A stretch of 64,000 nucleotides of DNA from Gammaproteobacteria bacterium. GTDB taxonomy: Bacteria; Pseudomonadota; Gammaproteobacteria; Pseudomonadales; Ketobacteraceae. Shown here one piece after another: positions 1-20,122 of this stretch (the first letter of the stretch is position 1; each line of letters starts with the position of its first letter). The stretch lies in assembly GCA_013178375.1 (NCBI GenBank), contig JABLXQ010000014.1, forward strand, positions 124,001 to 188,000, read 5' to 3'. Position numbers and translations under genes: made by a program. The notes below the pieces were generated by a model, which saw nothing but the letters and a program-made list of their open reading frames with translations, had not been told where the DNA came from and did not search any database.

Positions 1-2
1 TG

Positions 3-3000
3 ATCGAATACCTGGGCCGCAGGGATCATCAGGTGAAAGTGCGTGGCCAGCGCATCGAGCTGGGCGAAGTCGAGAGCCGGTTGACTCGCCATCCCGCCGT
101 CGCCGTCGCCGCTGTGCTGGCCCTGCCGGACGCCGCTGGCGACACGCGTCTGGTGGCTTACTGGCATGCCAGGCCCGGCGCTGCAATCGACTCCCCCGGC
201 TTGCGTGACGCCCTGGCGCGGGATCTGCCTGCATTCATGGTGCCCGCACTGCTGATTCACCTGGACAAGATGCCGCTGAACGCCAATGGTAAACTCGATC
301 GCAAGGCATTGGCGGCCACACCGATAGCGTCCGGCAAGGAAAGTCAGGCCCGTTATGTCGCCCCGATCACCGCCACCGAACAACGGTTGGCGGCGATCTG
401 GGCCGAGATCCTGGGCCGGCCGCAGGTCGGCGTCGCGGATAATTTCTTTGCCCTGGGTGGCCATTCGTTGCTGGCCACCGTGCTGCTGGCGCGGTTGCGG
501 CAGTGTTACCAGGTTACGCCCACCCTGAGGCAGCTGTTCGAACAACCGACCCTGGGACAGATGGCGGCACTGACCGCCGGGCCGCGCGAGCACGACACCG
601 CGCTGCTGACGCCACAGGCCAGACCGCAACGCCTGCCGCTGTCGTTTGCCCAGCAGCGCCTGTGGTTCCTGGAACAACTGGACAAGGACGCCGCCGAGTA
701 CAACATCACCCTTGCCGTTGAGTTTTGCGGTTGCCTGCGGCTCGACTGGCTGCGCCAGGGGCTGGAAACCATCGTCGCCCGCCACGAAATCCTACGGGCC
801 CGGATGCGGGAAGTGGGAGAAGGCCCCGAGCTGATCATCGACGCGGACGCCACGTTGCCGCTACCCACGGAAGCAGTGGCAGGGGATGACGCCAGCTGGG
901 AACGAATGGCCAGGCAAGCCACGAACCAGGAAGCGCAAAAGCCCTTCGATCTGGCCCAGGACCGGCTGATCCGCGCCCGGGCGTTGCAGCGCAGGGGGCA
1001 CCAGCAGACCCTGTTGCTGCTGACGCTGCATCACACCATCGCAGATGACTGGTCGTTGCAGTTGTTGCTGGACCAACTGGCCCAGTGTTACCAGGGTTAC
1101 GCCACGGCGGCCCCGGCGCAGTTGCCGCCCCTGCCGGTGCAGTACGTCGATTACAGCCTGTGGCAGCGGCAGCCGGCCCAGGCCGAACATTACCAGCGCC
1201 AATTGGCCTATTGGCAACAGACCCTGGAAGACGGCGACTACAGTCTGGATTTGCCCACCGACCGCCCGCGCCGCGCCGAGGCGGACATCGACGCCGGCAT
1301 TCAGGATCTGCATTTACTGCCGGAGCTGTCGCAACAGCTGCGGGCCTGTGCCCAGCGGCAAGGGGTCACGCCATTCGTGCTGTTGCTCGCGACCACCCAG
1401 GTGCTGCTCGGCTGTCTTGCCAACCAGAGGGATGTCCGCGTCGGCACCGCCGTGGCCAATCGGAGTTTGCCGGAGACCCAAGCGTTGATCGGTTGTTTCG
1501 TCAATACACTGGTCATTCGTGCCGAACTGGAACCGCGGCTGCGGTTTTCCGATTTTCTCGATCAGGTCAAGCAACGCGTACTGGCCGCGCAGGAACATCA
1601 GGATGTACCGTTCGAACAAGTGGTGGACCTGCTGGCCACAGGTCGCGACCTGAGCCGGACACCGCTGTTTCAGGTGATGGTGACGATGCAGAACACGCGC
1701 CTGCGCTCCGACCATTGGCCAGGCTTGGCTCTGCGGGAAATTCCCTCCGATCAAGGCACGGCCCTGTTCGATCTGGACTTGGACATTCATGACGACTCGC
1801 AGCAGTTCTCGATCCGCCTGCACTATCGTCGCGCCTTGTTTGACGCGGCGACCATCGCCCGCTGGCTGGCGCTGTGGCAACGCTTGCTGACGCAGATGCT
1901 GGCCGACCCCGGCTTGCGCTTGAACGAACTGGAACGGGTAACGCCTGACGAACGCCAGCTGCTGGTGGAGGAATGGAACCGGACCGCCCAGGATTTCCCC
2001 CTCGACCAGACTTACGCCCAACTGTTCGCGCGGCGTGTGGCCATCGATCCGGAGCGCACTGCCGCGGTATGCCTGGGTGAGTCGATCACCTACGGTGAGC
2101 TGGACGCCCGCGCCAGCCGTCTGGCGCAAGCGCTGATCGCGGCCGGCGCCGGGCCCGATACCTTGGTGGCCCTGGCCGCTGAGCGGGGACTGCCCCTGTT
2201 GGCGATGATGATTGCCGTGCTCAAGGCCGGTGCCGCCTGTCTGCCACTGGACGTCAATCACCCGCCCCAGCGCCTGCGGGATCTGTTGCAACAAAGCCAG
2301 GCGCCCATTCTGCTGGTGGCCGACGTTGCCGACGCCAGCGCCGCCCTGCTGGACGCTGTACTGAGTTCGCTGACCTCGCCTGCGCCACAGGTGTTGGTGG
2401 CGAAATCCCTATGGCGGCAAGGTCCATTACCGGCATTGCAGCTTCGGGGCAAGCCCGAGGATCTGGCCTACGTGATCTTCACGTCCGGCTCGACCGGCAC
2501 GCCGAAGGGGGCCATGGTCGAGCAACGGGGCATGCTCAACAACATATTCGGCAAAGTACCCGCCTTGGGATTGGGCGCGGCCGACCGGATAGCGCAGACG
2601 GCTTCCCCCGCCTTCGATATATCCGTCTGGCAATTCCTTGCTGCGCCGCTGCTGGGTGCCACCGTGCATATCCTGCCTGACGAGGTGGCCCGTGATCCCA
2701 GCCGTTTGCTGGCTACCGTGGCAAGCGACCGGCTGACAATCCTGGAAGCGGTTCCAACCGTCATCCGTGGTCTGCTGGATGCCGCCGGGCACGGCACCGA
2801 CCTGTCCGCGCTGCGCTGGTTGTTGCCCACCGGCGAGGCCCTGCCGCCGGATCTGTGCCAGGCCTGGCTCGCCCGCTTCCCGCATATTCCATTGATGAAC
2901 GCCTACGGCCCGGCGGAATGCGCCGACGATGTGGCTTTCCATCCCGTCAGCGTGGCACCGCAAGATACCGGCGCCGCCATGCCGATTGGCCGGCCCACCG

Positions 3001-5228
3001 TCAATAACCAGCTCTTTATCCTCGATGAGGATCTACGCCTGCTTCCCATCGGCATACCGGGTGAGATTTGCGTGGCCGGAGCAGGCGTGGGCCGGGGCTA
3101 TCTGCATGATCCTGAAAAAACCCGGGCTGCTTTCGTGGATCATCCCTTCAGCCCTGGCCAGCGTTTCTATCGCACCGGCGATCGTGGCCGCTACCGCGCC
3201 GACGGCGTCATCGAATTCCTTGGCCGCCGTGATGAACAGGTCAAGGTGCGCGGGCATCGCATCGAGCTGGGGGAAATCGAAGCCTGTCTGCTGACGCAGC
3301 CAGCCGTGGCGCAGGGGGCTGTCATTGCCCGCACCGACCAACGGGGCGAAAGGCAACTGGTGGCCTATTGGGTCGCCGCCGAACAGGCGGACACCGGTGG
3401 TGCGCAAGCACAGGAACACCTGCTGCGTGAAGCGCTCGCTGCGCGGCTGCCGCACTACATGGTACCCGCGACCTTCGTGCATCTGGCCCAACTGCCGCTG
3501 AACGCCAACGGCAAAATCAACCGCAAGGAACTGGCGCAGCGTGAACTGCCGAGCCGCGACGACACCCGCGCCCTCGTCGCCCCCCGCACCGACAACGAGC
3601 GCATCCTGTGCGAATTGTTGTGCACGCTCCTGAAACTGGAGCGCATAAGTGTCACGGACAATTTCTTTGCCCTGGGCGGAGATTCCATTCTCGGTCTGCA
3701 GCTGATCGCGCGCGCCAAGGCGCAGGGAGTTGCCCTCACACCCAAACAGCTGTTCCAGCAACGCACCCTTGCCGATCTGGCGCTGGCGGCGCGCCAGACG
3801 CTCCAGATTGAAACCGAACAGGGGCCCTTGCAGGGCGACGTGCCGTTGCTGCCGGTTCAGCACTGGCTGTTCGAGCAGAGCCTGGCCAACCTGGGTCACT
3901 GGAACCAATCCCTGCTGCTGACGCCCGGCGAACCGCTGCAGCCGCAATCTGTACGCGCCACCCTCGCCTTCCTGGTGGAATACCACGATGCCCTGCGCAT
4001 GCGTTTCACCCGTGACGACGACGGCTGGACACAACAGTACGGCCAGGTCGACGCCAGCAATGCTGGTCTGGCGTTTGAGGTCATTCAGCTGGCGTCGGAG
4101 CAGTCGTTGCGGGAACGGCTGCAACCGGTTGCCGCCGGCTTCGATCTGGCTCACGGCCCACTGCTGCACGCCGCGCTGGTTGAACTTCCCGATGGCAGAC
4201 AGCGGCTGTATATCGCTATTCACCATCTGGTGATCGATACCGTGTCCTGGCGGATCCTGTTGGAGGAATTCGCCACCTTGTATCGGCAGATCACCGCTGG
4301 CACCGTACCGGCGCTGCCCGCCAAGACCAGTTCCTACCGCCAATGGACGCGGCGCCTCGGCCGCTACGCCGAAAGTGCCGCGCTGGCCGCCCAGCTGCCC
4401 TTCTGGCTGCGGCAGGGCGGCCACCGGCCCTTGCCCGTGGACCATCCCGCCGCACCGCGACTGGTGGGTGATGAGATCTGCCTGATCGAAAAGCTGTCGC
4501 GGCAGGAAACCCAACAACTGCTGCACGATGTGCAACAGGCTTACCGGACCCAAGTGCCCGAGTTGTTGCTCACCGCGCTGGTGCAAACCCTGTGTGAATG
4601 GAAGGGTGACAACGCCCTGACGGTGGAATTGGAAGGCCACGGGCGCGAGGCACTTTTCAATGAGTTGGATCTCAGCCGCACGGTGGGCTGGTTCACCAGT
4701 CTGTATCCACTCTGCCTGCGACTGCCGGCGGCGCAGGATGCGGGCAGCTGCATCAAAGCCATCAAGGAACAGCTGCGCGCCGTGCCGGAACACGGCCTGG
4801 GCTACGGCGTCCTTCAGTATCTGACCCGCGCCGGGCTGCCCGCGTCGAGCCACGGGGTGTTGTTCAACTATCTGGGCCGCTTCGACAGCAGCCAGGACGA
4901 CGGCCTGCTGCGCATTGCCGATGATCCCGTGCCCGCCGACCGCGATGGCACCAACACCCTGCACCAGGAGCTGGAAATCGTACCCATGGTGATCGTCGAC
5001 CAGTTGCAGGTGGAATGGCGCTTCAGCCGTCGCCGCTATGACCTGGCAACCCAGGAACGCCTGCTGGCGCGCTATATGGAGCGTTTGCGCGAACTGTTGC
5101 GCCATTGTCTTGACCCGCAAGCCGGTGGCTTGACGCCCTCGGATTTTCCGTTGGCCAGACAGCTCAACCAGAAATCGCTCGACCAGCTGCTCGGGAAACT
5201 CAAACCCAATTCGAAAACGCCTGCTTAA
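3..5228 (+). CDS. Non-ribosomal peptide synthetase, 5'-truncated: (A)-T-C-A-T-E
   Basis: The reading frame is open from base 3, so the gene starts before the window; the first possible internal start (GTG 33) lies inside adenylation motif A8 and is not a real start. Counting residues from base 33: tail of an A domain (A8 VKVRGQRIELGE, A10 NANGK), carrier domain at about 100-180 (LGGHS), condensation domain at about 195-620 (HHTIADDW), A domain at about 650-1150 (TSGSTGTPKG, NAYGPAE), carrier domain at about 1200 (LGGDS), and an epimerization domain at about 1270-1700 with intact HHLVIDTVSW (His1397-His1398), EGHGRE and VGWFTSLYPL. The pocket of the complete A domain reads DIWELTADDK; I recall this from memory as a diaminobutyrate-type code, unverified, and its acidic residues fit a cationic substrate. 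The C-terminus (TPSDF then a Leu/Gln/Lys helix) looks like a donor COM docking helix for the next protein. Confidence 0.95.
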   Translation: MEYLGRRDHQVKVRGQRIELGEVESRLTRHPAVAVAAVLALPDAAGDTRLVAYWHARPGAAIDSPGLRDALARDLPAFMVPALLIHLDKMPLNANGKLDRKALAATPIASGKESQARYVAPITATEQRLAAIWAEILGRPQVGVADNFFALGGHSLLATVLLARLRQCYQVTPTLRQLFEQPTLGQMAALTAGPREHDTALLTPQARPQRLPLSFAQQRLWFLEQLDKDAAEYNITLAVEFCGCLRLDWLRQGLETIVARHEILRARMREVGEGPELIIDADATLPLPTEAVAGDDASWERMARQATNQEAQKPFDLAQDRLIRARALQRRGHQQTLLLLTLHHTIADDWSLQLLLDQLAQCYQGYATAAPAQLPPLPVQYVDYSLWQRQPAQAEHYQRQLAYWQQTLEDGDYSLDLPTDRPRRAEADIDAGIQDLHLLPELSQQLRACAQRQGVTPFVLLLATTQVLLGCLANQRDVRVGTAVANRSLPETQALIGCFVNTLVIRAELEPRLRFSDFLDQVKQRVLAAQEHQDVPFEQVVDLLATGRDLSRTPLFQVMVTMQNTRLRSDHWPGLALREIPSDQGTALFDLDLDIHDDSQQFSIRLHYRRALFDAATIARWLALWQRLLTQMLADPGLRLNELERVTPDERQLLVEEWNRTAQDFPLDQTYAQLFARRVAIDPERTAAVCLGESITYGELDARASRLAQALIAAGAGPDTLVALAAERGLPLLAMMIAVLKAGAACLPLDVNHPPQRLRDLLQQSQAPILLVADVADASAALLDAVLSSLTSPAPQVLVAKSLWRQGPLPALQLRGKPEDLAYVIFTSGSTGTPKGAMVEQRGMLNNIFGKVPALGLGAADRIAQTASPAFDISVWQFLAAPLLGATVHILPDEVARDPSRLLATVASDRLTILEAVPTVIRGLLDAAGHGTDLSALRWLLPTGEALPPDLCQAWLARFPHIPLMNAYGPAECADDVAFHPVSVAPQDTGAAMPIGRPTVNNQLFILDEDLRLLPIGIPGEICVAGAGVGRGYLHDPEKTRAAFVDHPFSPGQRFYRTGDRGRYRADGVIEFLGRRDEQVKVRGHRIELGEIEACLLTQPAVAQGAVIARTDQRGERQLVAYWVAAEQADTGGAQAQEHLLREALAARLPHYMVPATFVHLAQLPLNANGKINRKELAQRELPSRDDTRALVAPRTDNERILCELLCTLLKLERISVTDNFFALGGDSILGLQLIARAKAQGVALTPKQLFQQRTLADLALAARQTLQIETEQGPLQGDVPLLPVQHWLFEQSLANLGHWNQSLLLTPGEPLQPQSVRATLAFLVEYHDALRMRFTRDDDGWTQQYGQVDASNAGLAFEVIQLASEQSLRERLQPVAAGFDLAHGPLLHAALVELPDGRQRLYIAIHHLVIDTVSWRILLEEFATLYRQITAGTVPALPAKTSSYRQWTRRLGRYAESAALAAQLPFWLRQGGHRPLPVDHPAAPRLVGDEICLIEKLSRQETQQLLHDVQQAYRTQVPELLLTALVQTLCEWKGDNALTVELEGHGREALFNELDLSRTVGWFTSLYPLCLRLPAAQDAGSCIKAIKEQLRAVPEHGLGYGVLQYLTRAGLPASSHGVLFNYLGRFDSSQDDGLLRIADDPVPADRDGTNTLHQELEIVPMVIVDQLQVEWRFSRRRYDLATQERLLARYMERLRELLRHCLDPQAGGLTPSDFPLARQLNQKSLDQLLGKLKPNSKTPA

Positions 5229-5243
5229 CGGGAAGTAACCGCC

Positions 5244-14474
<9,231 letters not shown>

Positions 14475-14484
14475 GAATAGTCCC

Positions 14485-17400
14485 ATGACGTCCAATCCCC
14501 CCTTAACCGCCGCAACAGGCGCCGAAGCCATTCTCGAAGGTTACGAGCTGTCTCCGCAGCAGGCACGTCTCTGGCAATGGCAACAGTCGAACGGTGGCAC
14601 GCCTGCCCGTGCCGAGCTCTGTGTGCGTGTGCCGGGAGACACTGACAGGGCACGTCTGCTGGACAGCCTGAACCAGCTCGGCGATTGCCACGAAATCCTG
14701 CGCAGCCGCTATCCGCAGCTGCCGGGCATGAAACTGCCAGTCCAAGTGATCGACCCGCATTCGACCCTGCGCCCAGAGATTCAGGAACAACCCAACGGTG
14801 ATCTGTTGATTCGCCTGACGTTGCCGGCGGTGAATATCGACAGCGCCCGTCTGTGGCAACTGGCGGCGCAGTGGGCCGCACTTTACAGTGGCGATACGCC
14901 CGCAAACCCCCTGCAATACGCTGACTACGCCGCTTGGCGCCATGAACTGATCGACAGCCAGCCCGAGGCACGCGCCTTCTGGGAAACACAGTTGACGGCA
15001 TTGTCGCCCCTGCCAAGCCTGCCCCTGCGCCGGCACTTCACAACCGCTGCCAGCACCATGGCGTCGGCCCGAGTTGCTTTGGCCGCACCTCCGCCCCAGC
15101 ACCAGCAATGGCTGACGCTGGCCGACACCCTTGGCGTTCCAGCCTGGGTGCCGGCGCTGGCTGCGTGGATAACCCTGCTGCACCAGCACAGCGAATCCGA
15201 ACGCCTGAGCCTTGGGCTGGACTGGCAGCAACGGCATGCGGACCCCGAATCGGCACTGGGCGCTGCGCTTGGCTTGTACAGCGAGCCATTGCCGTTGACG
15301 GTGGATAATCTGGATCAGCTGAATTTCGTTGCACTGTGCGAGCGACTGCACCAGCAGTGTCCGGCGTTGCTCGAATGGCACGATTATTTTCCCAGTAACC
15401 GCGTCACAGGTCCTGTTGCCGCCAGTTTCACCGCGGCAGGATTTCGTTTCATCGATGCGAATGCCCCGACCGATGTCGGAACCGAGGCATTGGCCGCCTG
15501 TGGTTGGCGGGTAGAGCGCCTCGACAGCCCCACAGCCCCCTGCCAACTGCTGCTGGAATTGAATGCGACGGCGACTGGCACGGCACTGGTGCTGCACTAC
15601 AACAGCGACCTGTTCAGCACAGAGGCCATTGCACTGATCGAGGATCAACTGGTAAGCCTGCTGGACGATGCCTGTCGTCATCCCCAGCGCAAGCTCGGCG
15701 AGCTTTACGCCCGCAGTGCGGAAGAGCGCCGCCGGCTAGAGCAGACGCTCAGCCACGCCACACCGCTGACCGAGGCTCAGGAACGTTGTTATCGCCAAAT
15801 CGTCAATCTGCCCCATCTGGCGGCCTGCTTCTCCACCCGTGGCGAGGCTGCGGCGCCGGCGGTGGTGGGCTCCAGCGGTGCCTTGAGCTATGGCCAGCTG
15901 GAACAACAGGCCAACCACCTGGCAGCCCGGCTCGTCACCCAAGGCGCGGGCAACGGCACGCGAATCGGCCATTTTCTTTCCCGTGATGTGAACGCCATCG
16001 TCGCCATGCTGGCCATTTTCAAGGCCGGTGGTGTCTATGTGCCGGTTGACCCCAATTATCCGGCAGCGCGCATCGCCTATATCCTCGACGACAGTCAAAC
16101 GGCCTTGCTGATCACGCAACCTGATCTGATGGAGCGGCTCCCCGATGCGTGGAAAGCCCCCGAACGCCAGTTGCTGATGAGGGCAGAGAGCCACGCCCTT
16201 GCGGAGCAGCCGGCACCGGCCTCCCATCTCGTGGAATCCCAGCCCCTGAAAGCGCCGGCTATCGATCCGCAACAGGCCGCCTACCTGATCTACACCTCCG
16301 GCAGTACCGGCGAACCCAAAGGCGTATTGATCACCCATGCCAATGCCCTGCACTCGCTGGCCGCCCGGAACGCCTTTTATACGGCGCCGGTGCGCCACTT
16401 TCTGCTGCTCTCGTCCTTTGCCTTCGACAGTTCCATCGCCGGGCTGTTCTGGACCCTGGCCCAAGGCGGCTGCCTGCACCTGACCGACGAATCCGAGCAA
16501 AAAGACCCGGCACGGCTCGCCAACCGCATCGTCCAGTCGGGCATTACCCACCTGCTCGCCCTGCCGTCGTTATACCAATTGCTGTTGCAGGCGCTGGCTA
16601 GCATGCGGCAGGGCGGCGCGAACTGCCCGCTGACCACTGCCATCGTGGCGGGTGAAGCCTGCCCGCAAACCCTGGTGGACAGCCACTTCGACCTGCTCCC
16701 CCATGCGCACCTCTTCAACGAATACGGCCCGACAGAAGCCGCCGTCTGGAGCACCGTCGCCGAATGTCAACGCGCGCCACGTGCCTCCCAGGTCAGCATC
16801 GGGCGCCCCATTCCGTACAGTCGCGTGCACCTGCTCAACGGGCGGCTGGAACCGGTCGCCCGCGGGCTGAAAGGTGAGCTCTACATTGGTGGGCCCGGCG
16901 TCAGCCCCGGCTATCTCCAGCGTCCAGCACTCACCGACGAGAAGTTCATCGATCGTCAGGGCGAGCGCTTGTATCGCACCGGCGACTTCGGCTGCCTCGA
17001 CGAACACGGCGAATTATTGTTCCTGGGTCGGGGGGATGCACAAGTAAAAATCCGCGGTCACCGTATCGAACTGGGCGAAATCGAAGTGGCCCTGCGGCGC
17101 GTCAGCGGTCTGGAGTCCGTCGTGGTGCTGGCGACGACTGACCTGCATGGCCAGGGCCTTTTGCGCGCCTTCATCGAATCCGGCGCAGACCCGGATACCG
17201 CCTCGCTGCGTCAAAAGCTCGCAAACCAACTGCCGGACTACATGATCCCCTCTGATATTCAGGTGTTGCTGTCGCTACCACGCACCGCCAACGGCAAAAC
17301 CGACACCCAGGCCCTGCTGGCACTCCCCCTGCGGGGACAACGGGCGCCCTACAGCGCACCCCAATCGGCGATCGAACAAACCCTGGCAACTTTATGGGGT

Positions 17401-18462
17401 GAATTGCTGCAGGTCGACAACATCGGCCGTGCGGACAACTTCTTCGCCCTGGGCGGGCATTCACTGCTGGTGGTAAGGCTGGTGCACCGGATCCACGCGG
17501 CGCTGCATGCGGAGGTTCCCGTCAGTCGGGTGTTTCAACACCCGACCTTGGCCGCGTTGGCACACCACCTCGAACGACGCGTCCACCAGCAGAACGACCT
17601 CATCGTGTTGCAGCCGGGTGAACCCCCACATCCGCCGCTCTTCTGTCTGCACCAGCCCTCCGGCGACGTCTGGCATTATCAGCCCCTGGTAGCCGGGTTG
17701 TCGTCGGCACAGCCGGTCTACGGCATTCCGCTGCCGGCAGGCTGCAACGGCGCCACTACCACCCTCCCGCAACTGGCGAGCGACTATTGCGAAAAAATCC
17801 GCGCGTTACAGCCACAGGGGCCGTATTACCTGTGCGGCTGGTCGATGGGCGGCTTGCTGGCGTTAGAAATGGCCAGCCAATTGGAACAAACAGGTCAACA
17901 GGTGGCGTTCCTGGCCCTGATCGACACCACCTTCAAGGCCAACGACGAACCGTTGCCGTTCGAGCGCCTGCTGGCCTTCTATCGCGATGAACTGACGGAA
18001 GAAAGCCTGAGTCGCTTTGCGACCCTCCCCAGCGAACAGCTCGACAATTTAAGGCAACAAGTCAACGGCATGGGTAAGCTGGAGCAATGCGAGCATCTCC
18101 TCTGCCAGTGGTCCCTGAGTCAAGAACTGATACTGAAGGCCGCGCCGGAAGTGGTGAATTTCACCTTCACCTCGATGCGCAATGGGCGGCAGTGGGTTAA
18201 TGCTTATAGCCCCTCCGCCGTGACGTCAACCGTTCACGCCTGGTGGGCCGAAGATACCCTCGTCGCCGATCCAACGCTTCCCAACCAATGGGCCAACACA
18301 TGTGGCGCCCCGTTCCGCAACCAAACCATAGCGGGTGGGCACGATGACATTCTCGGCCAAGCCAGCTTGCATGGCCAATTCCGTGCTGCGCTCGATCAAG
18401 CGCAGCAGCAGGCGGTTGCGAGCTGCCGTCCGCGTATTTGCACCGAACAGGAGACGATTTAG
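14485..18462 (+). CDS. Terminating NRPS: C*-A-T-TE
   Basis: 1325 residues. I chose ATG 14485 (10 bp after the previous stop, GAGAA upstream) over an earlier in-frame start inside the preceding gene. Residues about 10-440 form a condensation-superfamily domain whose HHxxxDG site has become PAVNIDSA (near residue 114), so it should be inactive. Then come an A domain (about 450-950, TSGSTGEPKG, NEYGPTE), a carrier domain (about 984-993, DNFFALGGHS) and a type I thioesterase (about 1045-1325) with nucleophile Ser1120 in GWSMGG, a likely Asp in ALIDTT and His in GGHDDIL. The A pocket reads DSALIAEVWK, mostly hydrophobic, substrate not recognised. The thioesterase should release the product by hydrolysis or macrocyclization. 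Because the previous protein already ends with an intact C domain, the dead N-terminal domain sits where no second condensation step is needed. Confidence 0.94.
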   Translation: MTSNPPLTAATGAEAILEGYELSPQQARLWQWQQSNGGTPARAELCVRVPGDTDRARLLDSLNQLGDCHEILRSRYPQLPGMKLPVQVIDPHSTLRPEIQEQPNGDLLIRLTLPAVNIDSARLWQLAAQWAALYSGDTPANPLQYADYAAWRHELIDSQPEARAFWETQLTALSPLPSLPLRRHFTTAASTMASARVALAAPPPQHQQWLTLADTLGVPAWVPALAAWITLLHQHSESERLSLGLDWQQRHADPESALGAALGLYSEPLPLTVDNLDQLNFVALCERLHQQCPALLEWHDYFPSNRVTGPVAASFTAAGFRFIDANAPTDVGTEALAACGWRVERLDSPTAPCQLLLELNATATGTALVLHYNSDLFSTEAIALIEDQLVSLLDDACRHPQRKLGELYARSAEERRRLEQTLSHATPLTEAQERCYRQIVNLPHLAACFSTRGEAAAPAVVGSSGALSYGQLEQQANHLAARLVTQGAGNGTRIGHFLSRDVNAIVAMLAIFKAGGVYVPVDPNYPAARIAYILDDSQTALLITQPDLMERLPDAWKAPERQLLMRAESHALAEQPAPASHLVESQPLKAPAIDPQQAAYLIYTSGSTGEPKGVLITHANALHSLAARNAFYTAPVRHFLLLSSFAFDSSIAGLFWTLAQGGCLHLTDESEQKDPARLANRIVQSGITHLLALPSLYQLLLQALASMRQGGANCPLTTAIVAGEACPQTLVDSHFDLLPHAHLFNEYGPTEAAVWSTVAECQRAPRASQVSIGRPIPYSRVHLLNGRLEPVARGLKGELYIGGPGVSPGYLQRPALTDEKFIDRQGERLYRTGDFGCLDEHGELLFLGRGDAQVKIRGHRIELGEIEVALRRVSGLESVVVLATTDLHGQGLLRAFIESGADPDTASLRQKLANQLPDYMIPSDIQVLLSLPRTANGKTDTQALLALPLRGQRAPYSAPQSAIEQTLATLWGELLQVDNIGRADNFFALGGHSLLVVRLVHRIHAALHAEVPVSRVFQHPTLAALAHHLERRVHQQNDLIVLQPGEPPHPPLFCLHQPSGDVWHYQPLVAGLSSAQPVYGIPLPAGCNGATTTLPQLASDYCEKIRALQPQGPYYLCGWSMGGLLALEMASQLEQTGQQVAFLALIDTTFKANDEPLPFERLLAFYRDELTEESLSRFATLPSEQLDNLRQQVNGMGKLEQCEHLLCQWSLSQELILKAAPEVVNFTFTSMRNGRQWVNAYSPSAVTSTVHAWWAEDTLVADPTLPNQWANTCGAPFRNQTIAGGHDDILGQASLHGQFRAALDQAQQQAVASCRPRICTEQETI

Positions 18463-18463
18463 C

Positions 18464-20122
18464 ATGGCCTTGTTGTTGCTGTTGGCGCGCCGCTCCTGGC
18501 GCGCGCTATTGGTTGCCATCGTTACCGGCCTGGCCTGCGGTCTGGCCGCTGCCGCTCTGATCGCAGTCATCAACGACGGTCTGACGAACTTTACCCAACT
18601 GAACGCGACACATGCGTTGAAGTTCACCGCGCTTACACTGGTAGTGGTGCTGACCCGCATCGTCGCCGATATCAGCCTGCTGGAACTGGGGCAAACAGCC
18701 GTCAATGATATGCGCCTGCATTTGAGCGGCAAATTACTGGATACTCCGTATCGACGCCTGCAAACCCTCGGCAAACACCGGTTGCTGGCCATGCTCACCG
18801 ATGACACCCACACCATCAGTCAGGCGGTCGAACTCATGCCAATTCTGCTGGTGAACGCCGCCATCGTACTGGCCTGTCTTGGCTACCTGGGTTGGCTGAG
18901 CCTGCCGCTGTTGGGGATCACCGCCGTCCTGATCGCCGTTGGCGCCGCCTCCTTTCAATGGCCTCAGCAGCGCGCGCTGACCTATCTGAACCGGGCACGT
19001 GAACGCAAGGACCAACTGTTCCATCAATATCGCTCGCTGACCGACGGCAGCAAAGAACTGCAACTCAACCAGCGTCGGCGGCAAATGTTCTTTGAGCGCT
19101 CGTTGCAGTCCACCAGTCTGGCCTACAAGCGTGATTTCGTCCGCGGCATGAGTATCTATGCCCTCGCGCTCAACTGGGGCAATGGCTTCTTTTATTTGCT
19201 GATCGGCGTGGCACTTTACCTGGCGCCACAACTGGTGCAGCTGGATGTGGCACTGGTAACCGGCTACATTCTTACCATTCTCTACATGATCACACCGTTG
19301 TCGGAATTGATGAATGCGCTGCCGACCATCGGCCGCGCCTCAGTGGCGCTGAACAAAATCAAGGTGCTCGAAGGCCAGCTCGAAACCGGCGACAGTGGCG
19401 AACAGAATGCGGCTCTGATTGAAGTGGCGAGGCTGACCTGTCATTCGGTGTCCCACACCTATCTGCGGGAACAGGAGGATGGCCGCTTTACCCTCGGCCC
19501 CTTCAATCTCGATCTGAATCCGGGCGAACTGACATTCATCACCGGCGGCAACGGCAGTGGCAAAACCACCCTGGCGCTGCTGCTGACGGGGCTATACGAA
19601 CCAGAAGGTGGCGAGATTGTCATGAACGGCGTCCTGTCCTCCACACGGCAAAACCATTACTACCGCCAACATTTCGCGGCGGTTTTCACCGACTTCTGTT
19701 TGTTTGAGCATCTGCTGGACAGTGACAGCCCAGCCATCATGCGGAAAGCGCGGGAGTATCTGGCGCTCCTGCAACTGGACCACAAAGTGACGATCGCAGA
19801 TGGCCAGCTCTCCACCGTGGATCTGTCCACCGGCCAGCGCAAACGCTTGGCATTGCTGGCGGCCTACCTCGATGATCGCCCCTGCTATCTATTCGATGAA
19901 TGGGCAGCAGACCAAGACCCGGTGTTCAAACGCTTTTTCTACACGAAAATCCTGCCGGACCTGAAGCAACGCAACAAGCTGGTCATTGTCATCACCCACG
20001 ATGATGCCTATTACCATCTGGCGGACAGGCTGCTAAAGGTGGATCAAGGGAAAGTAATTGGGCTGACGCCACCTCTGCCATCATCAAATGTACACGCTGA
20101 AAACAAGATCGTATTGGCATGA
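18464..20122 (+). CDS. Cyclic-peptide/siderophore ABC exporter (PvdE/SyrD type)
   Basis: 552 residues from ATG 18464, one base after the NRPS stop, with AGGAG 11 bp upstream. The N-terminal half holds about six membrane segments (for example LLLLLARRSWRALLVAIVTG and the stretch around LLIGVALYLAP). The C-terminal half is an ABC ATPase with Walker A GGNGSGKTT, signature LSTGQRKR, Walker B CYLFDEWAADQDP and a final ITHDD switch histidine. The fused membrane-ATPase layout, length and LSTGQ signature match the family that moves peptides such as pyoverdine precursors or syringomycin across the inner membrane. Translational coupling to the thioesterase gene makes the NRPS product its likely cargo. 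Confidence 0.92.
   Translation: MALLLLLARRSWRALLVAIVTGLACGLAAAALIAVINDGLTNFTQLNATHALKFTALTLVVVLTRIVADISLLELGQTAVNDMRLHLSGKLLDTPYRRLQTLGKHRLLAMLTDDTHTISQAVELMPILLVNAAIVLACLGYLGWLSLPLLGITAVLIAVGAASFQWPQQRALTYLNRARERKDQLFHQYRSLTDGSKELQLNQRRRQMFFERSLQSTSLAYKRDFVRGMSIYALALNWGNGFFYLLIGVALYLAPQLVQLDVALVTGYILTILYMITPLSELMNALPTIGRASVALNKIKVLEGQLETGDSGEQNAALIEVARLTCHSVSHTYLREQEDGRFTLGPFNLDLNPGELTFITGGNGSGKTTLALLLTGLYEPEGGEIVMNGVLSSTRQNHYYRQHFAAVFTDFCLFEHLLDSDSPAIMRKAREYLALLQLDHKVTIADGQLSTVDLSTGQRKRLALLAAYLDDRPCYLFDEWAADQDPVFKRFFYTKILPDLKQRNKLVIVITHDDAYYHLADRLLKVDQGKVIGLTPPLPSSNVHAENKIVLA

Noticed and set aside
3033-5120. Minus-strand ORF of 695 codons opposite the first NRPS gene
   Set aside because: High-GC antisense shadow. 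The plus strand encodes clear A, T and E domains throughout, and the antisense product has no recognisable motif.
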